DNA from: Pseudomonas brassicacearum subsp. neoaurantiaca
GTDB lineage: Bacteria; Pseudomonadota; Gammaproteobacteria; Pseudomonadales; Pseudomonadaceae
DNA: 64,000 nucleotides
Assembly: GCF_013608025.1 (NCBI RefSeq)
Contig: NZ_VDLV01000001.1
Span: forward strand, 124,001-188,000
Reading direction: 5' to 3'
Position 1 is the first letter of the stretch, and the number at the start of each line of letters is the position of its first letter. Below, piece by piece: positions 32,083 through 40,866 of the stretch. The translations under genes were made by a program, and so were the position numbers. Under the pieces are notes generated by a model, which had not been told where the DNA came from, did no database searches, and worked only from the letters and a program-made list of their open reading frames with translations.

Positions 32083-34785
32083 ATGTCGTTTGAAGTGGCC
32101 ATCAGTGCCGAGAACCTGAGCAAGTGTTATCAGATTTACGATGCGCCCAAGGACCGTCTGTTGCAGATGCTGGTGCGTGGCAGGAAGCGTTTCTATCGTG
32201 AATTCTGGGCCGTCGACGACGTTTCCCTGACGATTGCAAGGGGCGAGACCGTTGGCATCATCGGCCGCAATGGCAGTGGCAAATCCACCCTGTTGCAACT
32301 GATCTGCGGAACGTTGTCGCCGACCCGGGGCAACGTCCAGGCAAATGGCCGGATCGCGGCGCTGCTTGAGCTGGGGTCAGGCTTCAATCCCGAGTTCACC
32401 GGCCGGGAAAACGTCTATGTGAATGCGGCGGTGCTGGGCTTGGATCGCTCGGAAATCGACGCTCGTTTTGATGACATCCTCGCTTTTGCCAATATCGGCG
32501 ACTTCATCGATCAACCCACCAAGATCTATTCCAGTGGGATGCTGGTACGGCTGGCCTTTGCTGTTTCGGTTTGCGTGGAGCCCGAAGTGCTGATCGTCGA
32601 TGAGGCCCTTTCCGTCGGCGATGCCTCCTTTCAATTCAAGTGCCTGAACCGGCTGGAAGAGTTGGCTGCGAAAGGCACCACGCTGCTGTTCGTCTCCCAC
32701 GACATGAGCATGGTCAAGCGCTTCTGCCACCGGGTCATTTATCTGCGCGGGGGCCGGATCGTTGCCAGCGGCTCGCCCGATGAAATGGCCGAGCTGCACT
32801 TGCTCGACATGCGTGACGAGCAACGTCGTTGGGCCAGTGGCGGCAACATACCCGTGACGCGCAAGCCGTTCATGGGCGGGAAGGAAGGGATGGCCTTTGG
32901 AACTGAAGAAGGGCACATCAGCACCGCCTGCTTTACCAACACCGGGCAGCTTACCTCCAGCTACCTGTATGGCGACGACATCGAGATTCGCGTCGAGGCG
33001 TTGCTGCATGAGTCGATCACTCAGCCCAGCATCAGCTTCACTGTCCAGGAAGCCAGGCTGTTGGTGATCGGAGGCGGCAACTTCGCGCTGCAACCAGGCC
33101 CTGTCGAGAACGGCTGGCGGCGATCGACAATCACGGTGCGCTTCCCGGCCAATCTCGCCGAGGGTCGCTACCATGTCACCCTCAAGCTGTTGCACGGAGC
33201 GACGGAGGACACCTCGCAACTGATCGAGAAACAAGTCGCGCCCTTGGCGTTCGACATGTTGCCGAGCCAAAAGAACTTCCTGGGAATGGTGGACCTGGGG
33301 TTGCAGCGGATCGACCCACGGCCGGTCGAGCCGCTTGCCTGCCGGATTCAAGGAGAGAACGCATTGATGGGACACCAGGACGGGCGCACGTGGCAGGTCG
33401 CTATATTTGGCACCTTCGACGTCGAAAACTACGGTGATTTGCTGTTTCCGATCATTGCCGAGGCGGAGTTGGCCCGACGCTTGGGCTCAGTCAATCTGCA
33501 CCGGTTCTCCTATCACGGAAAAAACCGATCCGAATGGCCCTACGCGGTGACGTCCTTGACGGAGTTGCCCCAGGTGGCGTCCACCCTGGACGGTATATTG
33601 ATCGGCGGGGGCTTCCTGATCCGCTTCGATAAAATCGTCGCCCACGGCTATGGTCCGACAACGCCCGATATTCATCACCCGACCGGTTATTGGCTGACGC
33701 CTGCGCTGATTGCGTTGCAGCATGCGATTCCAATCATATGGAACGCCCCCGGTATGCACTGCAATGATGTTCCCGCCTGGGCCAGGCCGTTATTGACGAT
33801 GGCCCTCGAGCAAAGCCAGTACGTGCGAGTCCGTGACGCACCAACGCGCGACACCCTGGGCGCGCTCACCCAGCGCGCCGAGATCGAGGTGCTGCCCGAT
33901 ACCGCGTTCGGCTTGCCTCGCCTGATCGATGAACGGCAGCCCTCCGCTGAGTTCATTCGCCTGCGCGAGCACGCCGGGCTGACTGGTCCATACATCGTGA
34001 TCCACGCCATTCATGTCGTGGAGTCGTTCATGAAACTGTTCGAAGACCACCCCGAGGCGTTCCAGGGTTATCGGTTCCTGGTGGTGCCGATAGGTCCGGT
34101 GCTGGGTGACGATCACTCGGTCATTGCCGCGCGCCTGCCGGGGGCCACCACCTTGCCGTTCTGGCCTGAACCCTTGCTGATGGCGGAAATCATCAGCCAG
34201 GCACAAGCGGTGATCGGCCACAGCTACCACCTGGCAATCACCGCCCTGGCGTTTGGCGTCCCGGTGTTTTGCTCGGCGGACCTGACGACAGGCAAATACA
34301 CGGCGCTGGCGGAATTCGACTCACTTCATGCGTTGCCGGACCCGGCGACAATCGACCCACAATGGTTCGTCGCACGCCTGGGCAAGGCCTGCCCATCGCC
34401 GGCGGCGCGTGCGGCGGCCGACCAATTGGTCGAGCACTGGGATCGGGTCGCAGCGATCATTCGCCAAGGTAAAACCGTGTCCCAGCCGGTATTGGGGGCG
34501 TTTCTACAACACCTGCCCAATCTGCTCGAAGCCGCGGCCGAGGGGCGCGACCCAGCGCCGGCGCAATCGCCGCGAAGCCCCGTCGCACGGGAGCCAGACC
34601 TCATCGAGCAGGCACAAAGCCTGGCCCAAGAACAACGGATCGTTCAGCTCAGCCAGCAGCTGGCCCTCGGTGATGCCAGGATGCTTGAGTTGCAGAACTC
34701 CAACTCGTTCCGAATGACCGCGCCACTGCGTTCGATCGCCCGTGGTATCAGAAACCTGACAGCGAACAAGAACAGACAATGCTAG
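32083..34785 (+). CDS. wzt: Wzt-like polysaccharide export ATPase fused to a pyruvyltransferase-like domain
   Basis: A 900-residue, three-part protein. Residues 1 to about 245 are the export ATPase (Walker A GRNGSGKST at 61-69, signature SSGMLVRLAFAV near 151, Walker B VLIVDEALSVGD). Residues about 260-405 resemble the Wzt carbohydrate-binding C-domain. Residues 437 to about 790 match the polysaccharide pyruvyltransferase fold (IFGTFDVENYGDLLFP, IGGGF at 507-511, PDTAFGLP, GHSYHLAITALAFG from 712). A short coiled coil and SFRMTAPLRSIARGI end the protein. It should drive Wzm export, recognise the polymer end, and perhaps add ketal-linked pyruvate. The ATG at 32083 follows GGAAGGG. It overlaps the next gene by 7 bases. 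Confidence 0.85.
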   Translation: MSFEVAISAENLSKCYQIYDAPKDRLLQMLVRGRKRFYREFWAVDDVSLTIARGETVGIIGRNGSGKSTLLQLICGTLSPTRGNVQANGRIAALLELGSGFNPEFTGRENVYVNAAVLGLDRSEIDARFDDILAFANIGDFIDQPTKIYSSGMLVRLAFAVSVCVEPEVLIVDEALSVGDASFQFKCLNRLEELAAKGTTLLFVSHDMSMVKRFCHRVIYLRGGRIVASGSPDEMAELHLLDMRDEQRRWASGGNIPVTRKPFMGGKEGMAFGTEEGHISTACFTNTGQLTSSYLYGDDIEIRVEALLHESITQPSISFTVQEARLLVIGGGNFALQPGPVENGWRRSTITVRFPANLAEGRYHVTLKLLHGATEDTSQLIEKQVAPLAFDMLPSQKNFLGMVDLGLQRIDPRPVEPLACRIQGENALMGHQDGRTWQVAIFGTFDVENYGDLLFPIIAEAELARRLGSVNLHRFSYHGKNRSEWPYAVTSLTELPQVASTLDGILIGGGFLIRFDKIVAHGYGPTTPDIHHPTGYWLTPALIALQHAIPIIWNAPGMHCNDVPAWARPLLTMALEQSQYVRVRDAPTRDTLGALTQRAEIEVLPDTAFGLPRLIDERQPSAEFIRLREHAGLTGPYIVIHAIHVVESFMKLFEDHPEAFQGYRFLVVPIGPVLGDDHSVIAARLPGATTLPFWPEPLLMAEIISQAQAVIGHSYHLAITALAFGVPVFCSADLTTGKYTALAEFDSLHALPDPATIDPQWFVARLGKACPSPAARAAADQLVEHWDRVAAIIRQGKTVSQPVLGAFLQHLPNLLEAAAEGRDPAPAQSPRSPVAREPDLIEQAQSLAQEQRIVQLSQQLALGDARMLELQNSNSFRMTAPLRSIARGIRNLTANKNRQC

Positions 34786-35465
34786 ATATCTCTCGTCTCA
34801 CGCCTGCGGCGCTAAAGGCTCATCCGTTCTCATGGGCTGAAATCGGCGGTCTGTATTCGCCCCAGGATGCCGCCGCGTTGGCGGCGTCCTTTCCCCATGA
34901 TCACTTCAAGACGGTGAGTGGTTATGGTGGGGAGAAAAACTATGACTATGAGGCCCGCGCCCTCGTGAGCATGGGCACCCATGCCATCGCTTTTCCGGAG
35001 GAACTGAGCGAGGCGTGGTTGAAGCTGGCGCAGGACCTTGGTTCGGCGGGCTATCGAGAGGCGATGTCGGCGCTGACCGGGATCGACCTGCGCAGCGTGC
35101 CGATGGAAGTCAACGTCTTTCATTACGGCCCCGGCGCGAGCCTGGGCGCGCATCCGGACCTGCCGGATAAACTGGTCACCCATATCCTTTACTTCAACGA
35201 GTCCTGGGACCGCAACGACGGCGGATGCCTGAACATCCTGCACGGCAACGATCCCAGCGCCGTGGCGGCCGAGATCGAGCCCTTGGTGGGAAATTCGGCG
35301 ATCCTGGTGCGTTCGGATAAATCCTGGCATGCCGTCACGCCCGTGGTGAGCAGTTGCCATTCTTCCCGCCGAAGCCTGACTGCGACGTTCTATCGACCGG
35401 GATCCCTCAGCTCGATGTGGCCGGCGGGCGACAGCACTCCGCTGCATGGGTACCCACGTGCTTAA
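34779..35465 (+). CDS. 2-oxoglutarate/Fe(II)-dependent oxygenase (prolyl-4-hydroxylase-like)
   Basis: A 228-residue double-stranded beta-helix oxygenase. The iron ligands fit His125 and Asp127 (LGAHPDLPDK) and His184 (KSWHAVTPV), with a downstream Arg in the RRSLTATFYRP region for 2-oxoglutarate. NVFHYGPGASLGAHPDL and THILYFNESWDRNDGGCLNI resemble P4H-type hydroxylases. In a polysaccharide locus it may hydroxylate a sugar or act as a chain-terminating modifier; the substrate is unknown. The start overlaps the wzt fusion gene, and the end overlaps the next glycosyltransferase gene by 20 bases. Confidence 0.82.
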   Translation: MLDISRLTPAALKAHPFSWAEIGGLYSPQDAAALAASFPHDHFKTVSGYGGEKNYDYEARALVSMGTHAIAFPEELSEAWLKLAQDLGSAGYREAMSALTGIDLRSVPMEVNVFHYGPGASLGAHPDLPDKLVTHILYFNESWDRNDGGCLNILHGNDPSAVAAEIEPLVGNSAILVRSDKSWHAVTPVVSSCHSSRRSLTATFYRPGSLSSMWPAGDSTPLHGYPRA

Positions 35466-37614
35466 GATCGACAGCAGCTTGATCGACCGCGACGCCGCCT
35501 TGGCTCAAAGAGACGCGGCCATCAACGAGCGCGACATCGCCCTGGCAAAAGTGGACTTCCTGCAAAAGACTCGTTCGTGGCGTTTCACCCGGCCACTGCG
35601 CGCGCTGTTCAGGGTGATGCGTTATGGTTTTGGCGCAACCCATGAATTGCCCGAACCGGTCGCCGCGACTGGCTACCCAACAGCGCCGGGGCCGTTGCCG
35701 ACCCCTGGTGTGGAAGCGGACTTCGTCACGAAAGGGCGCCTGGATATTCTCTGCTTCGCCAATATCGATTGGGACGCACGCTTCCAGCGACCGCAGCAAT
35801 TGATGGGGCAGTTTGCGAGCAATGGTCATCGGGTTTTTTACATCGTGCCCTCCAGTTTGCCGCAGGAGGGACAGCTTTATCGACTGACGTCGGTAGCGCC
35901 CAATATCTTCGAAGTGGCACTGCAACGCGAGGCGCAAGAGGCATATTACGAAAAAGTGGTAACGCCTGAGAATCATCAGGCCTTGCTGCTTGCCCTGGCT
36001 GCGTTGATCGCCGACATGCAGATCAGAACCGCTCTCTCGGTGGTGCACATTGCCTATTGGAGCCCCGTGGCATTCAGCTTGCGCGCCAGGCATGGCTGGC
36101 GCGTGCACTACGATTGCATGGATGACTGGGATGGTTTTCCGAACATCGGCGACCAATTGCTGAGTGAGGAAAGGGCCCTGGTTGTGGAGGCGGATCTGGT
36201 GACTGTTTCCGCCGCGCTGCTTTACCAGAAATGGTGCGCCCATAATCCGCGGTGCATGCTGGTGCGCAATGCGGTGGATTTCGATTTTTTCCGGCAGCAC
36301 TGTTTCACCAATGATTTGCTGAGTGGGCTGGTCGGCCCGGTCATTGGTTACTACGGCGCCCTGGCTCAATGGCTCGACTACCCATTGCTGGCGGCGTTGG
36401 CGGACCGGCGCCCAGAGTGGAACTTCATCCTGGTGGGAGACATTTTCGTCGACGATCTGGCGGGGCTGGAGCACAAGCCAAACGTGCGGTTGCTGGGCCG
36501 CAAGCCTTACTCGCAAATGCCGCGCTACCTGGATCATTTCGACGCCTGCCTGATTCCCTTCAGGCTCTACAACGTGACGCACGCGGTCGATCCGGTGAAG
36601 TTCTACGAGTACATCAGTGCAGGCAAACCCGTGATCTCAACGCCATTGGCGGAAATGAGCATCTATGCAGAGTTGCTGTACTTTGCGACCGGGGTCGATG
36701 AGTTCATCGAGCAGATCGAGCGAGCCTTGGCCGAACGCGACTTGGCCTTGTACAAACGGCGCGTCGAACTCGCCCGGGCCAATGACTGGAAGGATCGATT
36801 CAATAGCCTGAAACCGGCGATCGCCGGGCTGTACGAAAAAGTCTCCATCGTGCTCGTGACGTACAACAATCTCAGCCTGACGATTCAGTGCATAAACAGC
36901 ATTCTTCGCAATACCACCTGGCCCAATTACCAGCTCATTGTGATCGACAATGGCTCGAAGGACGGCACGGCTGATTACCTTGAGCGCCTGCGCAACGAGG
37001 TGCCGACCGCGAAGGTCATCCTCAACCCGGACAACCGTGGCTTCGCGGCGGCCAACAACCAGGGGTTGCGAGAAGCCGACGGTGACATTCTGCTGCTGCT
37101 CAATAACGACACGATAGTGCCTGGCGGCTGGCTGGATCCGCTGGTCATGCATTTGAGAGAACCCAGTATCGGCTTGGTTGGACCGGTCACGAATGAGGTT
37201 GGCAACGAGGCGAAAATCGAGGTTGCCTACGCTGACATCCAACAGATGCAAGCGTTTGCAGACCGCTATACCGGAGCCCACAAGGGGCGATCATTCGATA
37301 TTCCAATGCTCGCGATGTTTTGCGTCGCCTTTCGCCGGGGCATCCTCGAAGAAGTGGGGTATCTGGACGAGGCATTCGGCATCGGCATGTTCGAGGACGA
37401 CGACTACAGCCGTCGCGTGCAGGCGGCTGGCTACCGGACGGTGTGCGCTGAAGACTCCTTTATCCATCACTACGGGCAGGCATCGTTCCGGAAACTAATC
37501 GCCAGCGGCGAATATCAGGCTCTCTGGGATAGGAACCAGGCCTACTTCGAAAGCAAATGGGGGGCTTGGCAGGCTCATGTTCATCGACCAGGCAAATCTT
37601 CATCCATCAAATGA
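35446..37614 (+). CDS. Two-domain glycosyltransferase (GT-B plus GT2)
   Basis: A 722-residue protein with the same plan as the one at 28489. A short coiled coil (DAALAQRDAAINERDIALAK) and TRSWRFTRPLRALF precede a GT-B domain (NIDWDARFQRPQQLMGQFAS, VHYDCMDDWDGFPNIGDQ, GYYGALAQWLDYPLLAALAD, DPVKFYEYISAGKPVISTPL). The C-terminal GT2 domain follows (SIVLVTYNNLSLTIQCINSI, VIDNGSKDGTADYLE, LLLLNNDTIVPGGWLDPL). Probably it adds consecutive sugars. It is the last gene of the rightward wzt unit. Its 3' end overlaps the convergent SDR gene by 34 bases. Confidence 0.87.
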   Translation: MGTHVLKIDSSLIDRDAALAQRDAAINERDIALAKVDFLQKTRSWRFTRPLRALFRVMRYGFGATHELPEPVAATGYPTAPGPLPTPGVEADFVTKGRLDILCFANIDWDARFQRPQQLMGQFASNGHRVFYIVPSSLPQEGQLYRLTSVAPNIFEVALQREAQEAYYEKVVTPENHQALLLALAALIADMQIRTALSVVHIAYWSPVAFSLRARHGWRVHYDCMDDWDGFPNIGDQLLSEERALVVEADLVTVSAALLYQKWCAHNPRCMLVRNAVDFDFFRQHCFTNDLLSGLVGPVIGYYGALAQWLDYPLLAALADRRPEWNFILVGDIFVDDLAGLEHKPNVRLLGRKPYSQMPRYLDHFDACLIPFRLYNVTHAVDPVKFYEYISAGKPVISTPLAEMSIYAELLYFATGVDEFIEQIERALAERDLALYKRRVELARANDWKDRFNSLKPAIAGLYEKVSIVLVTYNNLSLTIQCINSILRNTTWPNYQLIVIDNGSKDGTADYLERLRNEVPTAKVILNPDNRGFAAANNQGLREADGDILLLLNNDTIVPGGWLDPLVMHLREPSIGLVGPVTNEVGNEAKIEVAYADIQQMQAFADRYTGAHKGRSFDIPMLAMFCVAFRRGILEEVGYLDEAFGIGMFEDDDYSRRVQAAGYRTVCAEDSFIHHYGQASFRKLIASGEYQALWDRNQAYFESKWGAWQAHVHRPGKSSSIK

Positions 37615-38432
37615 AACGCCCTGGGCACAAAGCCAAGCCGTTCACGGGCGTCCGAATGGTCGAACACCAGATCCTCATTCATCCGCGCCACCAACGCGCT
37701 TGAAAGATGCCGGTAGCGTGGCAGGCAGCGCAGGAGCGTTATGCCCTTGCTCAAGACGGTGGCGGGGAGGGGCAACGTTCGCTGCGGGCGTCCCATGGCC
37801 TGGAATATCCGGCTCACCATCAGGTGATAGGGCAGAATTTCTCCCCCTGAGAGATTATAGCCACCACTGGGCAGGCCAGGTGTGGTCATCGCCGATAGAC
37901 ACGCCTGGATCACGTCATCGCCATGCACCGGTTGACGCAATCCAGTCGCGCCGCCAATGAGCGGAAAGAATCCGAAGCGTTGAATGAAGCGCGCTATTTC
38001 CGAAATGTTCTTGTCGCGGCCAAAACCATAGATCAGGGTCGGTCGCAGGATCACCCATTCGATCCGCCGTTTGATCGCCCATTGCTCGAGTTTTTCTTCT
38101 GCCTCTGTCAAGCGTTGCGCCACGTCCCTTTCCCTGGCGTCGGGTGATGCGTGCTTGGCAAAGCGGCTTGTGGAAGAGAGGGCGACAATGCGTTTGACCT
38201 GGGTGTTGGCAAGGCGCTCCAAATAGTCGGGTAACACCCAGAGGGGGGCAAACGACAGGAACGTGTCCAGCGTCAGTCCGTGCCAGTCATCGGTGTTTCG
38301 CCACATCACACCAGGGCAAGATACGTTGGGCACGCCTCGAGTAAACGCGCTTGTCGAGTGACCGGCTTGTGCCAGCAATGGCAATGCGCGTTGGCCCAGG
38401 AGGCTGGAGCTGCCCAACATTCCTATTTGCAT
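37581..38432 (-). CDS. NAD-dependent epimerase/dehydratase-family protein (SDR)
   Basis: A 283-residue SDR. The N-terminus has the nucleotide-binding MLGSSSLLGQRALPLLAQAG, then ALSSTSRFAKHASPDARERD. The usual Tyr-x-x-x-Lys is not obvious, so it may have lost the standard catalytic dyad. WVILRPTLIYGFGRDKNISE and VHGDDVIQACLSAM are typical of sugar-nucleotide SDRs. It probably modifies a sugar of the polysaccharide. It is cotranscribed behind the GT2 gene at 38442 (9-base gap). Its end runs 34 bases into the oppositely oriented glycosyltransferase gene. Confidence 0.78.
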   Translation of the reverse strand: MQIGMLGSSSLLGQRALPLLAQAGHSTSAFTRGVPNVSCPGVMWRNTDDWHGLTLDTFLSFAPLWVLPDYLERLANTQVKRIVALSSTSRFAKHASPDARERDVAQRLTEAEEKLEQWAIKRRIEWVILRPTLIYGFGRDKNISEIARFIQRFGFFPLIGGATGLRQPVHGDDVIQACLSAMTTPGLPSGGYNLSGGEILPYHLMVSRIFQAMGRPQRTLPLPATVLSKGITLLRCLPRYRHLSSALVARMNEDLVFDHSDARERLGFVPRAFHLMDEDLPGR

Positions 38433-38441
38433 CGAGCTCTC

Positions 38442-39395
38442 TTATCGTGGGTTCCATGCTTTTCCAAGCCGGGTGGTGGCGTGGCGAAGGACCATCAGGC
38501 CGAATCGAATCCAGACCCCGATCACCACGCTGAACCACAGGGCCAAAGGGTATTTGCGGCGGAAGAACTTACGGTAGAAGCGCAGAAAACCGAGGTGCTT
38601 GTGCCACTCGACGAAATAGGGACGATGACGGCTGCAGCCACCGAACACATGCATCACTCGGGCATCCGGCACGAACAGGACGCGCCAGCCGGCCTGATGG
38701 AAGCGCATGCACCAGTCCAGATCCTCGCAATGCAGGAAATAATCTTCGTCCCACAACCCGACGCTTTCGATCGCTTCACGCTTGACCAGCATGCAAGCTC
38801 CGGAGATGGCCTCGACGACAACAGGGGTTCGGGGCAGTGGTTCCTTGTGCAGCAGGAAGTCGGACAGTATCGATGGGAAAAGAGCGGAGAGTCGCGAAAG
38901 TCCGAACGCTCGCATGAAGGCACGCCGGGGCGTCGGAAACACCCGGCGTCCACCGGCTTGCTCGCTGCCGTCCGGATTGCACAGGAACCCGCCGACCATG
39001 CCGATTTCGGGTGAGCTGCGCAGTGCCCGCTGCATGCGGTCAATGGCATTGGCGGCCAGCTCGGTGTCTGGGTTCAGGAAAAGCAAGTTGGGGGCCGTTG
39101 ACAGGCGGGCACCTTGGTTGCAGGCCACGGCAAAGCCAAGGTTGGTGGCATTACGGACGATTTGAAGCGAGTCGCCGACAACTTGGGTTTGTTCCAGCCG
39201 CATCAGGCTGTCGTCGTGGGAGTCGTTATCGACCACGATCACCTTGGAGGCGCCGGCGGCAAATGCCGATCCGACACTCGCCAGCAACAGCTCAGCGGCG
39301 TTGTAATTGACGATGATCACGTCACACTCGCCAAGTAGAGATGATGTGGCCGTCCATTCATCAATAGCGAGCAGTTCCACTGCTTCCAACTTCAC
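38442..39395 (-). CDS. Family 2 glycosyltransferase (rhamnosyltransferase-like)
   Basis: A protein of about 317 residues with GT2 motifs: CDVIIVNYNAAELLLASVGS, VDNDSHDDSLMRLEQTQVV, NLLFLNPDTELAANAIDRMQ (DxD position), GGFLCNPDGSEQAGGR and LHCEDLDWCMRFHQAGWRV. A C-terminal hydrophobic segment anchors it. It probably adds a deoxyhexose to the glycan. The start is uncertain: GTG 39395 sits three bases after AGGGAG and TTG 39389 sits nine bases after it; a TTG at 39434 is also open. It heads a short leftward unit with the SDR at 37581. Confidence 0.82.
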   Translation of the reverse strand: MKLEAVELLAIDEWTATSSLLGECDVIIVNYNAAELLLASVGSAFAAGASKVIVVDNDSHDDSLMRLEQTQVVGDSLQIVRNATNLGFAVACNQGARLSTAPNLLFLNPDTELAANAIDRMQRALRSSPEIGMVGGFLCNPDGSEQAGGRRVFPTPRRAFMRAFGLSRLSALFPSILSDFLLHKEPLPRTPVVVEAISGACMLVKREAIESVGLWDEDYFLHCEDLDWCMRFHQAGWRVLFVPDARVMHVFGGCSRHRPYFVEWHKHLGFLRFYRKFFRRKYPLALWFSVVIGVWIRFGLMVLRHATTRLGKAWNPR

Positions 39396-39510
39396 CCACT
39401 CCCTGTACAGACCTGGATACGTATGGGATCGCAACTACTCAGGTCTGTGTTGAAGATAGCAGGTCGGTGGGGTTCGACCAGTGCATCCGATATCAGAGGA
39501 GCGTTTGTCC

Positions 39511-40815
39511 TCAAGTAAACAGACTGATCGCCCCGGTCAGCAGCGACAACCCCGTCATCAAAAGCGAAAGCAACACCGCCCATTTGATCGTGCTCTTCTG
39601 GAAGTCACCAAGGTCTCGGTCGATCATGCCGACCAGCAACAACGTCGACGCCACCAGGGGGCTGATCTGATGCACGGGTTGGCCCAATACCGAGGCGCGG
39701 GCGATTTCCATCGGGCTGATCCCGTACGCCGCCGCGGCGTTGGCCAGGATCGGCACGACGCCAAAATAGTAAGCATCATTGGACAACAGGAACGTCAGCG
39801 GCATGCTGGTGATCGCCACCACCAGCGGGAACAGATGCCCCCAGGACGGCGGGATGGTATTGACCAACAGCTGTGCAATCGCATCGACCATCTTGGTGCC
39901 GGAGAAGATACCGGCGAAGACCCCCGCTGCGAACACCAGCAATACAACGACCATGGCATTGCCTGCGTGGGCGAGCATGCGCTCTTTCTGCAGGTTCAGG
40001 TTCGGGTAGTTCATGACCAGGGCAATCACGAATCCCAGCAAGAAACTGATCACCGAATTCAGCAGTCCGGTTACCAGGCACACCATCACCATCGATACCA
40101 GTATCAGGTTGGGCACCACGTTCTTCGGTTTTTTATGCTCACCCTGGCCGACGATGGAATCGATGTAGCAGTCATCTCCACCACTGGACAAGGTCATCAC
40201 GCCGATTCGCCGAACCTCGCGCCCTCCCAGTACATACGCGATGTAAAGCACCCCGGCGGCGCCGATGGCCATGGTCGGCAACAGCGGAATGAAGAACTCG
40301 GCGGCGTCCAGTCCGAGCACCGCGATGACCCGAGTCGCCGGCCCGCCCCACGGTGTCATCCCACCCATCACGCTCAGTGAAAGCACGCAGATACTGGCGA
40401 GAATCATCGGGTTCATCTGGATGCGTTTATACAGCGGCAGCATCGCCGCGCAGGTGATCATGTAGGTGGTCGTGCCATCGCCATCCAGTGCGGTGGTCAA
40501 CGAGAGAATGGCCGTGCCGACGGCAATCTTCACCGGATTGCCGTTCACTACACGGAGGATCGTCTTGATCATCGGGTCGAACAGTCCGGCGTCGAACAAC
40601 ACGCCGAAGAACAGGATCGCGAACAGCAACAACGCGGCCGATGGGGCGACCATTTTGATGCCGTCGAGCATCATCTTGTCGGTGGTGAGCGCGAAGCCCG
40701 CGATGATCGAAAAGACCACCGGTACGACGATCAGCGCAACGATAGGCGAAAGTCGCTTCGCCATGATCAGGTAGGTAAATACCACGACCATCGATAAGCC
40801 AAGGAATGCCAACAT
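39511..40815 (-). CDS. CitMHS-family organic acid transporter
   Basis: A 434-residue inner-membrane protein with about 11-12 transmembrane segments. Its motifs belong to the citrate-Mg2+:H+ symporter family: FAILFFGVLFDAGLFDPMIK, TTALDGDGTTTYMITCAAML, MGGMTPWGGPATRVI and FLLSNDAYYFGVVPIL. It would import citrate or a related di/tricarboxylate. It is the last gene of a three-gene operon with a malate/lactate-type dehydrogenase and a solute-binding-like protein, so a hydroxy-acid substrate is plausible. Confidence 0.88.
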   Translation of the reverse strand: MLAFLGLSMVVVFTYLIMAKRLSPIVALIVVPVVFSIIAGFALTTDKMMLDGIKMVAPSAALLLFAILFFGVLFDAGLFDPMIKTILRVVNGNPVKIAVGTAILSLTTALDGDGTTTYMITCAAMLPLYKRIQMNPMILASICVLSLSVMGGMTPWGGPATRVIAVLGLDAAEFFIPLLPTMAIGAAGVLYIAYVLGGREVRRIGVMTLSSGGDDCYIDSIVGQGEHKKPKNVVPNLILVSMVMVCLVTGLLNSVISFLLGFVIALVMNYPNLNLQKERMLAHAGNAMVVVLLVFAAGVFAGIFSGTKMVDAIAQLLVNTIPPSWGHLFPLVVAITSMPLTFLLSNDAYYFGVVPILANAAAAYGISPMEIARASVLGQPVHQISPLVASTLLLVGMIDRDLGDFQKSTIKWAVLLSLLMTGLSLLTGAISLFT

Positions 40816-40866
40816 GTCAGTTACTCTTGTTTTTATTGGAGAGGACCCGGGACGTTTGCGTGGTCG

